Part shown: positions 1 through 11,778 of the stretch, piece after piece | Layout: every line of letters starts with the position of its first letter | Numbering within the stretch: the stretch's first letter is position 1 | From: Montifringilla adamsi | Lineage: Eukaryota > Chordata > Aves > Passeriformes > Passeridae | Assembly (NCBI GenBank): GCA_017590115.1 | Contig: JAGGNK010008337.1 | Coordinates: 5,385,609-5,449,608, forward strand | Reading direction: 5' to 3' | Length of the DNA: 64,000 nt | The notes under the pieces: model-generated | What the model was told of the DNA's origin: nothing | The model's database searches: none | Seen by the model: only the letters and a program-made list of their open reading frames with translations | Made by a program: the position numbers and the translations under genes

Positions 1-3000
1 TCAGCAGTGGGGCTGTAGGAGTCACACCAGCTGTAATCTTCTCTTGAGTGGAAATGGGGGAAATCTGAGCTGTTTCATGGGAATGTGAGTAAATTGGCTG
101 AACGTGTAACATTTGAAGAGAAAAATTCAGGGTACATGGGTGGGAGTAGTGCCATTGTTGTTGGGGGAGAATTCCCAAGAAGTCACCTTCCAGAGAGGGG
201 TAGATCAGGGATTTCTTTTTGCTCCTGGCTGTGATACAGGAAATGTAACATCTCTATTAATGGTCTGCAGCATCTTTGCAGTTCCCAGCATTATTCTGTG
301 AAGTGGGTTCAGAGAATGCCTTTTGGGAGTTGGGTGTATCCATTTGGATGACATTGGAAAACACTGATTGTCATGGAGAACGTAAAGACCTGGGGCAGCA
401 GCTGTGGGATGGGATCTGGATCCAGAGCTGTAGCAAATGTCTCTGCTCTCTCCGTGAATGTCCATGTAGGGCTCAGCTAATGTTGGCTCTGCCCAGGATG
501 ATTTTTGATTCTTCCCATTTGGGAGAGGCTGGGAGTGGTGGAATCTGTTTTGTGAGGAATTTGGACCCAGTAAGAGGCAGCCAGTAAGAAAGGGAACAGT
601 GAGAGGCTTATGAGGTTTCTCAGGAAAGTGACGTAGTGACATCTGAAAAGAATAGAAACCTTTGAGAGCATTATGGATAACTATGGAATTCAAATTGGGA
701 ATGTTCTGTGCATTTTTCATATCACTGCCAGGAGGAGTATAGCAGTTCTAATGTTTAATGCATGTACAGTAATAGAAGGCTGAACTGCTCTCCACGGGCC
801 TGTTTGTTCCATTACTGTCCAGAAGGAAATAAATTGGATTCCATTAAATTCCAAATTCTATTCTATTCTATCTGGACCCAGATGGTACAGAGGGAGAGAT
901 CAGAAGAAGGAAAGCTGGGTTTTAGAGGGTTGGTGTTTGGGTGACATCAACATAACATGCCCAAGGTGCAGCTCAGCTGAAACCAACACCACTGAGTGCT
1001 GCTCTCCTTTGGGAGTGTGCACAGGACCCTTGGGCTGAGCTCAAAATCTAAAGGTCCTCAAGAGGAACCATTTTATTCATAAGAGGATTTTACGTTTGGT
1101 TGGACTGATGTGCTTGGTGCCCAGCACGCTCCAAGTCCCAGAATTTGAATAATGGGAACATTTTGGAGACAAATGATTGTGCCGCTCAGTCTTTAGAGAG
1201 GTTGGTAGAACAAACCTGGGTTTTCTTCTTGGGTGTTGTGACTGAGACTGTTGAGAAGAGTTTGCAGAGATGTCTGTGGAGTTCTGATCTCAGAACGGGC
1301 ATCAACTTGCACAAAAAGACCAGAGGAGATTTTGGACAGCTTGGAGTATTTTAAAGCATCAGCTTCTATACCAGTCTCTGTCCAGACAGAGGGTCTTCTC
1401 CAAGATAAGGAAATCACCCTTTATACACACTTGTCTGCCCCATTTTAATCCTTCTTTCCCAGTTATGTAAATAGCACCAGACTAATATTCCCTGTGTACC
1501 ACTGGTAAGCTGATTCGCTCGCTCCCTTTATCAGACACAAAAGCACTGCAGGGCTGGTTTGTAAATTGAGTTGGATTTTTTTTTTTTTTTACATCTGTGT
1601 TATTCCAAGCTCTTATGTAAATACTTGGAAAGCAATTTCTATATATACTCAGTTTGTTATGCAACTACTCTGTGCAGTGATGCCAAAGGGATTTAATTTT
1701 CTTATCGGCGGTTTTTAGAAGAAGTGATCAAGCATTCTTTCTGTGGAAGGCTCAGGGAATCATAAAGTGAAAACCAATAATGAATGGCAGAAAACAAGGG
1801 CAACTACAAAATTAAAAAGAGGGGAAAAAAATAAAATGTTCCTGAGTTACAGAACTATTTAGGGAGGCTTTCACTGAAGGCCTGATTATTGCTCCAGTGT
1901 GAGTTGGCTGCCTTTGTTCTTTATGGAAATCATTGAATGATTCAATCCATACATCTGTGTTTCAGCCCTGTGTGTGTGCTATTGATGAAACATCTTATTT
2001 AGAGCAGGAGTTGTTGGGCTGGCCACCGCTGGCCACTGCTCTCCCAAAAACCTCTTGGAAACCCGAAAACTCCTTGACGGAAAAATCAATTTTTAACTGA
2101 AACCGATTGAATTTTGCCATGAATTAATGCGTTACGTGCTGAAAAGAGAACTCTGAGGGAAAAATGAAGGCTGAAGCACTGAGGCTGCTGTAGCAAAGCT
2201 CCCAGAGTCCCAGAGGGCTTTTCTGCCCATCTCACAGCCATCCCTAGAAAGCCACTGGAGAAACCCAGTCCTGATTCCCAGCAGGCTCCTCTGACAGCGA
2301 GCTCCCTCCGTGCATCCCGAGCCGCTGCTCCCGTGCAGCTCCCACGCATTCAGCCGAGCCTGCAGCACACAGCCGGGTCGGGACATCCGTGCCACGTGTC
2401 CCAGAACCTGGCTGGGGCCAGCTGGGCTGCTCCTGGAGCTGGCTCCAGGCTCCCCAAGAGCTGCAGGCTCAGTGCTGGGGCATCACTACGGACAAGGAGA
2501 TGATGAGGAGACGCTTCCACCAGAAGCCAGCTTTGGCCACCAGCTGATTTAGTTTAGCATCCTCGGCTGGGTTTGCAAAGCTCTGGGAGCCCAAAGTCCA
2601 ACACATTGTTCGCTTAATCCTTTGGAAGTCAAGGCAAACACATACTAAGTGGATTTTAGAAATAAATGTCAGTAGTTTTACACATTTCTCTTTTCAAAGT
2701 AGCCATGCAAGTTGGAGGTTAAACTGCAGCAAAACCTGGGTGCCTTTTGCCCCCAGAAGGGATGGGAAGAGGACAGAACGGCATCTCGTGTGCTCTGGAG
2801 TGGTCCTGCAGATTTGGTTCGTGGCTGTTGTGTCTTGTAAGAGCAGCAGAGCTGAATGCAAGGGCTCTTGGGCATTAACCACGGGGATTATCTGACAGCT
2901 GCTCCATCCGCGCGCGTCCCCGCACGGCCGCTGGGAACGACGCTGCACTGCCACGCCATCCAGTCAGACCCTTTCCCTCTTTTCATCAGGGATCTGCCTC

Positions 3001-3239
3001 ATCCAAATGCCCTCGTTTAAAGCTGGGGGGTGCTCGTGGGGTTAGTTTATGGCTGTCTAGAACCCAGCTATCTTATTTCCTGGTTTACATAATGTTTCTG
3101 AGTCCCAGGACAATCTCTGCAAACTCAGATGTCTAAGTTGCCACCGGCTGTGGGCAGGAAATAAATTTGCTTCTCGAGGCTGATGTGAATTTCATTTAAA
3201 GGGGAACTAAAAGGATTTATTTTTAACTTCATTGCTGAG
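1..3239. other. Non-coding stretch, no gene seen
   Basis: I see no exon with convincing splice sites and no recognisable interspersed repeat here. It contains a short T run near 1578. The part from about 2280 to 2960 is richer in CG dinucleotides, densest at 2905-2955, but is too short and patchy to call a CpG island. Open frames in this part are short and overlap on both strands, as expected by chance. Confidence 0.5.
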
Positions 3240-3292
3240 TTAACAGTTGGACTCTATGGTCTTAGATGTCTTTTCCAATTTAAGTAGTTTCC
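3240..3292 (+). repeat. CR1 LINE 3' tail fragment
   Basis: The stretch reads like the last part of an avian CR1 element on the plus strand: a GTTGGACTCTATGGTCTTAG block followed by TCTTTTCCAATTTAAG. Only about 50 bp remain and the terminal octamer repeats are decayed. This is the usual state of old 5'-truncated CR1 copies. Confidence 0.6.
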
Positions 3293-5867
3293 TAACTACA
3301 ATTTTCTGTATTTGAAGAAGGAATACATTGCCCTTTTACCACTTAAAAACACTGCTCCTTCTGCATTTTGCTGTTTCAGTAATATAAATAATGGCATTAA
3401 TTTAATTTTGTATTAATTTTCTCATGCATGTAATGAAATCTAGTTCCCTTGTTAATCCTGCAATCTAAGCAAACACATTACAGGAGAACACTTAATCCCC
3501 CCATCTTGTTTCTCTCTAATGTGCTTTTGACTCTTTTAAGGGTGAAATGAAAGTGTTTCTGTGCAGACAAGGCCAGATATTACCTTTCCATCTTTAATAC
3601 CCAATTTTAGTTGTTAATGTTGCTGATACACATCCAGCAGTTGGTGGTGGTTTCTGTCTGTACAATTTTTGTGTTTGGGAAACCAAGCCCCTACAAAGGG
3701 GCTGGAACATGAGAGTTTCAGACTGGGGAAAGAAACTGCATCCAATTCCCAGAGAATTCTTGTTGGGTTGGGTTTTGTTTTGTTTGTTTTTTAACTATGA
3801 GAGTTTTTGCAAGAGACAAACGGATGGTGGAGGTGATGTGACACCTTTGTCTCTGCAAAGACCCCTCTCCGAGCGCTGCCAGGCTTCCCACCAGCACCAT
3901 CCAGTTCCCAGGGCTTTGTGTCTGTTGTGTGCTATTGAATTTTGTCAGGCTAAAATTTGGCAGAGGAGCTGCGAGCCCAGTGTCAATCCTGACCTTTCCC
4001 AAGGTGGCTGCTGCTGCGTGTTCAAATGAGAACCAAATGCAGAGACCCTGGGGTTGGGCTGAGCTGAAGCAGAATTAAGGCTCTGTATCAAATCTTGCTG
4101 GTCCTTCTGTAGCTCTGAAACTCTGAAATCCACAACCTCTGCAGAAGCCAATTTGATTCCATGGGGACATCCCCCTGAACATGTCTGCTGGCCCTGAAAT
4201 GATTTATGGCTGTGCTGGGTCTGGGGTGGCTGTGGTGCAAGCAGTGAGAGGTGCAGTAGATCACAGAGACTGGCCAGGCTGGTGAAGTGTCCCAGCAGAG
4301 CATCCACGAGCACTTAAGGAGCTGTTGATCCGTGGTGTCCCCGAGCCTCCTGCACCCTGCTCCTCTGAGAAATCAGGGAGGGAGGGGAGGTGATGGCCAG
4401 CTGCAGCTGCCTGGCCCCCCAGCATTGTCCCCACCCTACGTCCAAAGCACAGCACTGCACCAGCTAAGAGGAAAACTACACCCCAGCCAAACTTGGGGCA
4501 ACCACAGGGAGCATCTCATGGAATATTTTGTCTGTTTTATTGCTGCATGCACTGGTAGCCTGAGCTGCCATTTTTATAATAATGCTAAAATTTATCATTT
4601 CTTAAATCTCCTGCGAAGATATTTTTATTACCTTCAATGTTTTCTCCTTCTCTTTTCTTTGTGCATAACTAATGAAACCTCTCAGAAACAGTGGCAGAAA
4701 TGAGAGAAGACCAGAACAAACGGAGCAAGACACATCCTGTGACAAGGGTGACCTCAGCCCAGCAGGAGCAGATGTCACTCAGGGAGGACACTCAGACAGA
4801 CCCCCAGGAATGTGTCTCCCTCCTTGCAGTGAAGCAGAACCTGGAGCCTGTGGAGAATTGCCTGGGATGTGCCAAAGGGTGAATTATGACCGTGCTGTTA
4901 ATTCTGGGCTGGCAGCAGGGCTGGGGCAGGTCCCCTCACCCTGACATCACCCTCTGCAGCAGATGACAGCTCCCGAGTCCCAGGCACCACATGGGCTGTC
5001 CTTAAGATGCTTAGTGGGGTTTGGGGTTTTTTTCCCTTCTCCTCCTGACTCAAAACTTTGCTTCCAGGTGTCTGGGCAGAGAGCTTGGGACTCCACAGCC
5101 TGGGAAGGGAGCTGAAAAAGCACCTGTACATTCAGCATGTGTCAGGCTGTCTTCTCAGGCTCATAAATAATGAATTGTATGGATTTGAGGCTTTCTCTTG
5201 AATCAGAACATCTAAACCTGGGCACTCAAAATGTAATCTAAACTTCAAATTTGAAGATCATCCATGCTGCCATCTAATTTTAGGTGTTCAACTTGTTCCC
5301 ACTTGCTCTCTAAAACCAGTGGAGATGCCTGAGTGGGCCTCTCCTCTCCAGAGCAAACCTCAGGGTGTACTGCTCCTGACACCCCTGGAAGAAGGTGCCA
5401 TGATCTCAGGAAGTAAAGGAGAGCTGTGTATTTTAATCTCTTTAAAAAGTCTGTCAGCTCCCAAAGTGCATGCAAGCAGACCATCTTCCTTTTTCCTTGT
5501 TTTTTGCTAATGATGCCTGTGTATTTTCACTCACTGGTTCCCTCATTTGGCTTCAGTTCTGCCAGATGACTCATGTCAAAAGCTCATAAAGCCTGCAGTA
5601 AACAGCCTACTGTTCATCAAAGCAATTTGGGAGCTCCTTCTGGGAATATGTTTTGGATTGCTCATCTTCCAGCCCTGGGGGTGTTACAGTACTGCTGCTT
5701 TCAAAATCATTGGGAATCCTTGGGTGCTCTATATTTTTGTTCCTCAGATGTCTCAGTGTGATGTTTGGAAATTAATAACTCCACCCCTTTCCTTTTGAAA
5801 TCAATTCCTGCCCCCTGAGTCTGGTGTCCTTTGGACTTGAGCTGCTCCTCATCAGTGGAGGAGTCCA
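3293..5867. other. Non-coding stretch, no gene seen
   Basis: No supported exon or repeat family. AT-rich DNA up to about 3700 is followed by ordinary mixed sequence. The overlapping open frames at 4672-4944 lack good splice sites and continue in two frames at once, so I treat them as chance. Confidence 0.45.
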
Positions 5868-5975
5868 TGGAATCGTGGCATGGTTTGGGTTGAAAGGGAC
5901 CCCCAAAGTCCACCTAATTCCAACTCCCTGTGCTTCCAGCACTTATGTCTGGGCAGGTGACTTGTCCAGCTGTCT
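5868..5975 (-). repeat. CR1 LINE fragment, reverse orientation
   Basis: Reading the plus strand, GAATCGTGGCATGGTTTGGG is followed by TTGAAAGGGACC and CCACCTAATTCCAACTCC. This is the reverse complement of the CR1 3' end. The right edge fades near the GGGCAGG block and is approximate. Confidence 0.75.
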
Positions 5976-7434
5976 GTCCTTCCTGAGGAAGCAAAATGGA
6001 AACCATTGTGTGGGTTACAGAGGCACCACTCCCTGCACTGTTCCCGATGCCTCCCGGCTGCTTGTGGATGCCCCCAGTCCCTTCCAGCCCCTCGCCCTCT
6101 GCTGAAACAGCCCTGATTTCAGACTGTCAAACATGCATGGAAATGGTGCCAGGCACTGAGGGATCGTTTCTCTCATCTGGGTAATTAAACCCTCAGCTGG
6201 CTGCGCAGCTGGATCTGAGCTCCACCGAGCTGTTCATCAAACCCTTCCTCCCTATTCCCACACGTGCAGCTCAGTCTGGGCTGTGATTTACACAACCCAA
6301 CATCAAACACTGCTCACAAAGCTGCTGGGAATTTTGTTCTTTATTCCTTTTTAAATCCTCCCTGGCAGTCAGAGGTGGAGGGGGGGAAGGCCTGTTTTTA
6401 CACAGGGTCATCTCCTCTATGTGGCATCAATTTGAATGAATTCGCACAAGGTGTTGAGTAGACTTCTGGGAAGGCAAAAAACTTGCTCAGGATGGAGCTT
6501 CAGAAGGAATCAGGACAACTTCCAAGCCACTGCTCCTGCTTTCCCTGGGCTCAGGAAGCAGCTCTGGCCACATGGGAAGGGCTGCTCATTCCCTGGACTG
6601 GCTGTGACACTGCAGTTGTGTAACGCAGCAGCTGCATCAGATGGGCTCCTGCTCCCGTGGGCTTCACGCTGTGCAGCCAGCAGGCTCATCCATGCTCCTC
6701 TCCAGGCCAGAGCCTGCCGGGAAGGAGAAGGTGACCTCAGAAAACAGAGGGAGAAAGGCACTGCTGATCAGCAGCTGCTGGGGCTTCCCCCGCTGCTCCT
6801 GGATGTCTGCTGGGAAAAGAGCACTGCCATCAGTCTTGTCTCGGCAGCACTTAAAAACACGGGAGCTGGGACGCTTTAGGAATGTTAAGTAACAGCTCAG
6901 CACTGGTTTTCATGCCATGACAATAAGATGGTTTTTTTTTTTTCACATGAAAGAATCCTATTTTCCTCTTTTTCTGTTTCTCTGCAGCTCTTCCTCATGC
7001 AAAATCTCCAAAGGACCCTTGGAGGGCTGACAGGAGGTCTGGCCACTGCTCCCCTCAGGGAGCATATTCCCCTGGCATAAATATTCCCCGGGCACTCTGG
7101 AAGAGGACAGAAAATGAGGAAAGAGCAGCAGGACCTGAGAAGACCACGCTTTCTCAGCGTGCTGGAATGTCCCAAGCCAGAGCAGCAGGAGGATGTCTGC
7201 AGGCAGCTGCTGCTGGCAGAAGGGCTCCTGCTGCACGTGCTCTGCTGCAGACATAAATCCCAGTTTTCCCTTAAACTTCAATCCCGAGCACTGGCAGGCA
7301 CGCTCCATGCTGAGTCCCGCTCTGCAGTGCCACGTCCTGCCTGTCCCCATGGCCACCTCTGGATGCAGAGGGTTGTCACTGGCCTCCATCACACCTCGTA
7401 GGGCACTCTGCTCCTTCCATGGGAATTAGGTTAT
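5976..7434. other. Non-coding stretch, no gene seen
   Basis: No supported exon. Several frames of 60-150 codons are open on both strands between 6436 and 7430, but they overlap each other, lack consistent splice sites and are rich in Cys, Arg and Trp, as GC-rich non-coding DNA gives. A short A/T homopolymer lies near 6930. Confidence 0.4.
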
Positions 7435-7937
7435 TGAGGGTGAGAGGAACAGTGGATTTGCCTTTACAAACAAGCTGTGGGTCTGCTGGTAGGTAAAACT
7501 AGCACTGGGAGATAAAGAAACAATGGGAAGGATTCCACTGATTGATGAATGGAAAAAGATATTTGTTTTTACAAATAAACTTCAGGTTTGCTGATAAATG
7601 AAATTTGACATAGAAAGATGAAAGAAACAATGGGGAAGAAAAATCCCCAAATTCCATATCAATTAAAAATTAAAAGGGAGGGTTATAAATTAGAGGGAAA
7701 TCTTCGGTATTAGGAGTATCAGGAAGTCTCAACCTCTCAATTACCAATAGGGAAAGAGAGAAGGGAAATGCAGCCGGGAAATTGGGATAAAAAGGGAGGC
7801 TGCGTCCTCCAAAAATTTGAGAGATCCCAGGGGAATGCCCCATGGCCTCTCCCGTTTTTCGAATAAAGTCAAAAAGGACTCCTCTGTCTCCTTTTTGGAC
7901 ATAAACCTCTGATGTTTGTGGATTAATTTTCCTAACA
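7435..7937 (+). mobile_element. Solo ERV long terminal repeat (LTR A)
   Basis: The block starts TGAGGGTGAGAGG and ends CCTAACA, giving TG...CA ends. A polyadenylation signal (GAATAAAG) at about 7861 is followed by a short U5-like tail, which is how a plus-strand LTR is laid out. No gag, pol or env coding sequence adjoins it, so it is a solo LTR. No target-site duplication is clear, and the left edge is an estimate. Confidence 0.6.
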
Positions 7938-7963
7938 ATGGAAAAGGTCAGCTGCCAGTCACC

Positions 7964-8403
7964 TGTGGTGAGGAAAACACTCATTCTATAAACAGGGCAG
8001 CGTTTGTTACCGCGATAGGTGAATAATGCGACTGCTGGACTCTCACAATTAAGAGGCAAATGCTAAGAGAACTTTTGTACTTATGTTCCCCCCGACCCAT
8101 TGCATTGTTATCAGGACACTTGGGACATTTGGGAGGCTGGTTACTGTGGCAGCACCTGACCTCCAATCAAGATGTCAGGGAGTGAACTCCACCACCGGAG
8201 AGTGAAGAAGGAGTCGATGGACAGAACTTTGGGAGGGACTAAAGGGTTAAAAGGCAAAACATTCCGTGTGTGGATGAGCACATGGTGGGAAAAATCCTTT
8301 GCTCCTGGTGCTGTAATATTTTCTCTATTCAGTCTTCTGCTGTATTTTTGATAAGGTTTTAATAAACCTTTTACATTTTTGGAAGCGAGTAGCATTTCTC
8401 ACA
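7964..8403 (+). mobile_element. Solo ERV long terminal repeat (LTR B)
   Basis: This second LTR-like block begins TGTGGTGAGGAAAAC and ends TTTCTCACA. An AATAAA signal sits at 8361, about 40 bp before the end. It has the U3-R-U5 layout of a plus-strand avian ERV LTR and lies only 26 bp after LTR A. It differs from LTR A in sequence, so this is not one provirus with paired LTRs. No internal viral sequence and no clear target duplication are visible. Confidence 0.6.
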
Positions 8404-8539
8404 TTACTTTCTCCTAATGCTGCCAGTGTTGTTATTTCGAGAACAAGCATGAGTGTGGGTTTGCTCATGAATTTATAAACTTTTGGGGAGGAAATTCAGA
8501 GGTATCCAGTCAGTTGCTGCTCCCTCAGCCCCCCTCCTA

Positions 8540-8690
8540 TGGATTCACCCCCCTGCCACTGGCAAGGGACACTTTCCACTACACCAAGCCCCATCCAACC
8601 TGGCCTTGGACACCTGCAGGGATCCAGGGCAGCCACAGCTTCTCTGGGCACCCTGTGCCAATCACTAAAGAAGATTATGAGTGCAATGCA
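8540..8690 (-). repeat. CR1 LINE fragment, reverse orientation
   Basis: The plus strand shows GGCAAGGGACACTTTCCACT, then CAAGCCCCATCCAACCTGGC, CTTGGACACCTGCAGGGATC and CAGCCACAGCTTCTCTGGGC. These blocks in this order are the reverse complement of the conserved CR1 3' region. An LTR follows about 40 bp further on. Confidence 0.9.
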
Positions 8691-8725
8691 AATCATAAAT
8701 ATGCCAAGTGGGGAAAGGCATTAGA

Positions 8726-9274
8726 ACCCTCTGTGGTATTTTCTGAGACCCCCAGACGAGGGGAGGAAAATGATCAATCTGACTCCATGTCCTTAGAAAG
8801 TTAATTTATTATTATATTATATAATATAATAATATATTATATTATTATATTATATATTATATTTATATTACAATATTATATTATATTATATTATATTATA
8901 TTATATTATATTATATTATATTATATTATATTATATTATATTATATTATAGAATGCTATTCTAAACTATACGAAAGAATACAGAAAGGATACAAATAGAA
9001 AACTAGAAAGATATTAGTGAAAACTCATGACTCTTTCTAGAGCTCTGACACAGCTTGGCCCCTGACTGGCCATTAAGTCAAAACAATTCACATGAAAGCA
9101 ATCAAACAATCACCTGTTGGATGAACAATCTCCCACCACATTCCAAAGCAGCAAAACACAGGAGAAGCAAATGAGATAATATTGTGTTCCTTTTCCTCTG
9201 AGGCTTCTCAGCTTCCCAGGAGAGAAATCCTGGGCAAGGGGATTTTCCCAGAAAATATGATGGTGACAGCCCTC
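8726..9274 (-). mobile_element. Solo ERV LTR with target-site duplication
   Basis: The LTR itself is 8732-9268 and lies on the minus strand, so it starts TGTCACCATC at the high-coordinate end. It is flanked by 6-bp copies, ACCCTC at 8726-8731 and GCCCTC at 9269-9274 (5 of 6 identical), as expected of an ERVK/ERV2-type insertion. It is closely related to the LTR at 14164-14580; both share long blocks such as CACATTCCAAAGCAGCAAAA and GGAGAAGCAAATGAGATAAT. The region next to the poly(A) signal has expanded into an AT-rich microsatellite. Confidence 0.85.
8808..8950. repeat. AT-rich microsatellite (ATTAT units) inside an LTR
   Basis: About 140 bp made almost entirely of TTATA/ATTAT units, uninterrupted for the last 70 bp or so. 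It lies inside the solo LTR at 8732-9268. The related LTR at 14164-14580 has only a short seed here (TTATTATTTTATGATTCTAT), so the tract expanded after insertion. Confidence 0.95.
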
Positions 9275-10114
9275 CAGCACAGCGACCCCATTAATCTGTG
9301 GGTTTGCTTCTGGCTTTGGCTATTTCCAGCTCCCCGTTTTTGGCTGCCCCTCACACCTCCTGTGTAGCTGGGCTTTAAAGAGAGGTTGTGTGCTCTCATT
9401 GAAAACGTTCTTAAAATTCCAGCCAGGGTCTCTTGGTGGGGTGTCTGTGAGCCCCGTGGTGCTCCTGTGTGCCAGGCAGGCAGTTTTCCTGTTGGAAATG
9501 CCCACCAGTTTCCAACACAATGCCAATCCGAATACAAACCTTTTTTAGGACTTCTGTTAAGTGCTGGCAAACAACAGAGTGGCTGCAAATTGCTGCTATT
9601 GAAATTCACATTTGTATTCTTGCTTGAGCAATTTACTGTAGTTTTCTTTAAAAACTGTTTTTATTTTCTCAATAGAAAATTCCCCAAGGAAATCTCCATG
9701 GTAACCAGAGATTACGTTAGGGGTCCTATGAAAATGTGCTGCTGGTTTTTATGGACTCTTGGAAGAGAAAATAATCTTGCCAGTAAAAAAATCCTGATCA
9801 GTTGGTATCTCCCAAATGTTTTGGTCCAGGTGCTGAATTGAAGGGCCATTTCGCTCCAAAAATCAGGATTTTAAGGGTGGAACAGCATGAAAAAATGATG
9901 CTGCTCTGACAGGCCAAAGGCATTGATAAAAAGGATTGGAGGGGTTTAATTTGATGCATAAATTAATTTGATGGACTAAAAGGGAAATAACTTCTGGCTC
10001 TTAATCAAAAAGACCAATCTCCAAGTGCCACGATTGAGGTGGAATGGATGAGTTTGCAGGTTCCAATCCTGAAGACAGTGTGAGCAAGGAATTAAAAAAT
10101 GGTCTGATTTACAC
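9275..10114. other. Non-coding stretch, no gene seen
   Basis: No supported exon, repeat family or RNA gene. An open frame at 9386-9841 (+) has no splice context and a composition typical of chance frames. Confidence 0.4.
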
Positions 10115-10486
10115 AGGGTGTGTGGTGTGTGTCACAGCAGCAAGTCCCTGGCCACGTAATAATTAACAGAGACTCTGTGATTCACAGAAAATGGATCAAA
10201 CTATTATCTTAATAATAATTATTAAGAAACCCATTGCTTTGACAGTTACAATACAGGTAGACCCAATTGGTCCTCCATCCAAACACCATCACCATTGGCT
10301 AATTAAGAAACCACCCTTTGGTGAACAAATCCCCATAACACATTCCACATGTTCACAACAACAGGTGCAGCAAGTGAAGATAAGAATTGTTTCTCATTCT
10401 TTGATCTTCTCACAGCCTTTCTCAGGCAGTGCCTGGGAAAGCTGTGTGTTTCTCTCTGTGGCCAGAGAGCTGCTGCCACAGGGGTG
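10115..10486 (-). mobile_element. Solo ERV LTR with target-site duplication
   Basis: The LTR spans 10121-10480, 360 bp, on the minus strand, so it begins TGTGGCAGCAGCTCTCTGG at the high-coordinate end and ends CACACCACA. The flanks are AGGGTG at 10115-10120 and GGGGTG at 10481-10486, a 6-bp duplication with one mismatch that fits an ERVK-type element. No viral coding sequence adjoins it, so it arose by recombination between the two LTRs of a provirus. Confidence 0.8.
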
Positions 10487-10939
10487 CTTCATGCTGGATC
10501 CCTGTTGGGAGCATCAGCTGCCCCTCTCCATCCCACACCAGTGGCTGTGTGACAAACAGGTTTTGGCCTCACCTTCATTTTGGGCCCTAAAATCCGTCTC
10601 CAGGTGTTCCCCTGAACCAGGGCAGCTGTTGGTCTGTCTGAAAGTGTGCTGTAATTTCCTGCTGAAATGAAGAGTTCCCAGGGTCACAGCAGTGCAGAGA
10701 GAGCTCTGGCTGCTTCAGGGCAGCTGGAATGGGAATGGGAATGGGAAAGAGGAACTGGTGCCCCAGGGGAGGGTTGGCACCAGCACCTGGTCTCAGGTCT
10801 CCATGAGCTCCTTTCTTCTACTCCTTCCTTTAGAGCTGTCCTCCTGCTCTCCTGCTTGTCCAGAGAGGTTGCTGGGCCTTTTCAGCACCTTCCCTGCTGG
10901 GAATGTAGGTCTGGTGGCAGCAGTACACAAAGGGGATGT

Positions 10940-11235
10940 AAAGGAGCCAGAGAGGGGCTTTGGTCAAGAGCCTGGGGTGCCAGGACGAGGGGGAATGTCT
11001 CCCCACTGCCAGAGGGCAGGGTTAGATGGGATACTGGGGAGAAGTTCTTCCCTGTGAAGGTGCTGAGACCCTGCCACCGGTTCCCAGACATGCTCTGGCT
11101 GCTCCTGGATCCCTGGAATTGTCCAAGACCAGGCTGGATGGGGCTTGGAGCAACCTGGAATAGTGGAAGAGATGGAACTGGATGAACTTTGAGTTCTCTT
11201 TCAAACAAAAGCATTCTGGGATTCTGTGATTACTG
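10940..11235 (+). repeat. CR1 LINE 3' fragment
   Basis: This is the longest forward CR1 piece in the window. The blocks in order are GAGAGGGGCTTTGG, CTCCCCACTGCCAGAGGGCA, GGTTAGATGGGATACTGGGG, AAGTTCTTCCCTGTGAAGGT, GCTGCTCCTGGATCCCTGGA, CAGGCTGGATGGGGCTTGGA and a 3' end with GATTCTGTGATT. That is the standard 3'-terminal order of an avian CR1. Two overlapping open frames over this piece are repeat-derived and not genes. Confidence 0.95.
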
Positions 11236-11778
11236 TCAAAGATCCTTCCCCTGACCATGGCTCAGCTGCTGGGAGTTGTTACTTGGGAACATTTTGCTGT
11301 CAGGAATCTTGTCTCAGCTGGAAGTTACACAAAAGTGCTTCTTTGCACTTGCAGAACCACTCCCCCTCCTGATGACAGATGACTTTCTGCTTCCAGACTG
11401 CAGTGTTTGGGTGAGAAAAGAACACCAAACACACGCCTCCTGTGGCGACTGCTGGTTCCAAAACACCCTGTGAGGACAACTGTCCCATTCCTTGCACCAA
11501 ACCTGGGTGAATTTTGGGTAGAGGATGGAGGACTTGGCTGTTTAGATGTGAGTGCTTGGTCTCTGCTCTCCCTGAAACAGCCATAAAGAGAAGCTGAGAA
11601 CCCAGCATGGGGGAGCAGAGCTCTCCAAAGCTGTCGATGGGCTCTTAGCTCAGCCCCAGATGCTGCCAGTCCATCTCTCTGTGCTTTTGGCCTCTGCTGG
11701 CAGAACTCTGGGGTCACTGAGCTTGGCAGGCAGGTGACTGAGCACCCCTCTGCACTGGTGCTGGGGGATGCTCTGCTG
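11236..11778. other. Non-coding stretch, no gene seen
   Basis: Between a CR1 piece and a solo LTR. Short open frames occur on both strands, but no splice-flanked exon or known repeat is visible. Confidence 0.4.

Noticed and set aside
10667..11214. 172- and 110-codon frames on opposite strands
   Set aside because: They lie over a CR1 3' fragment and derive from the repeat.
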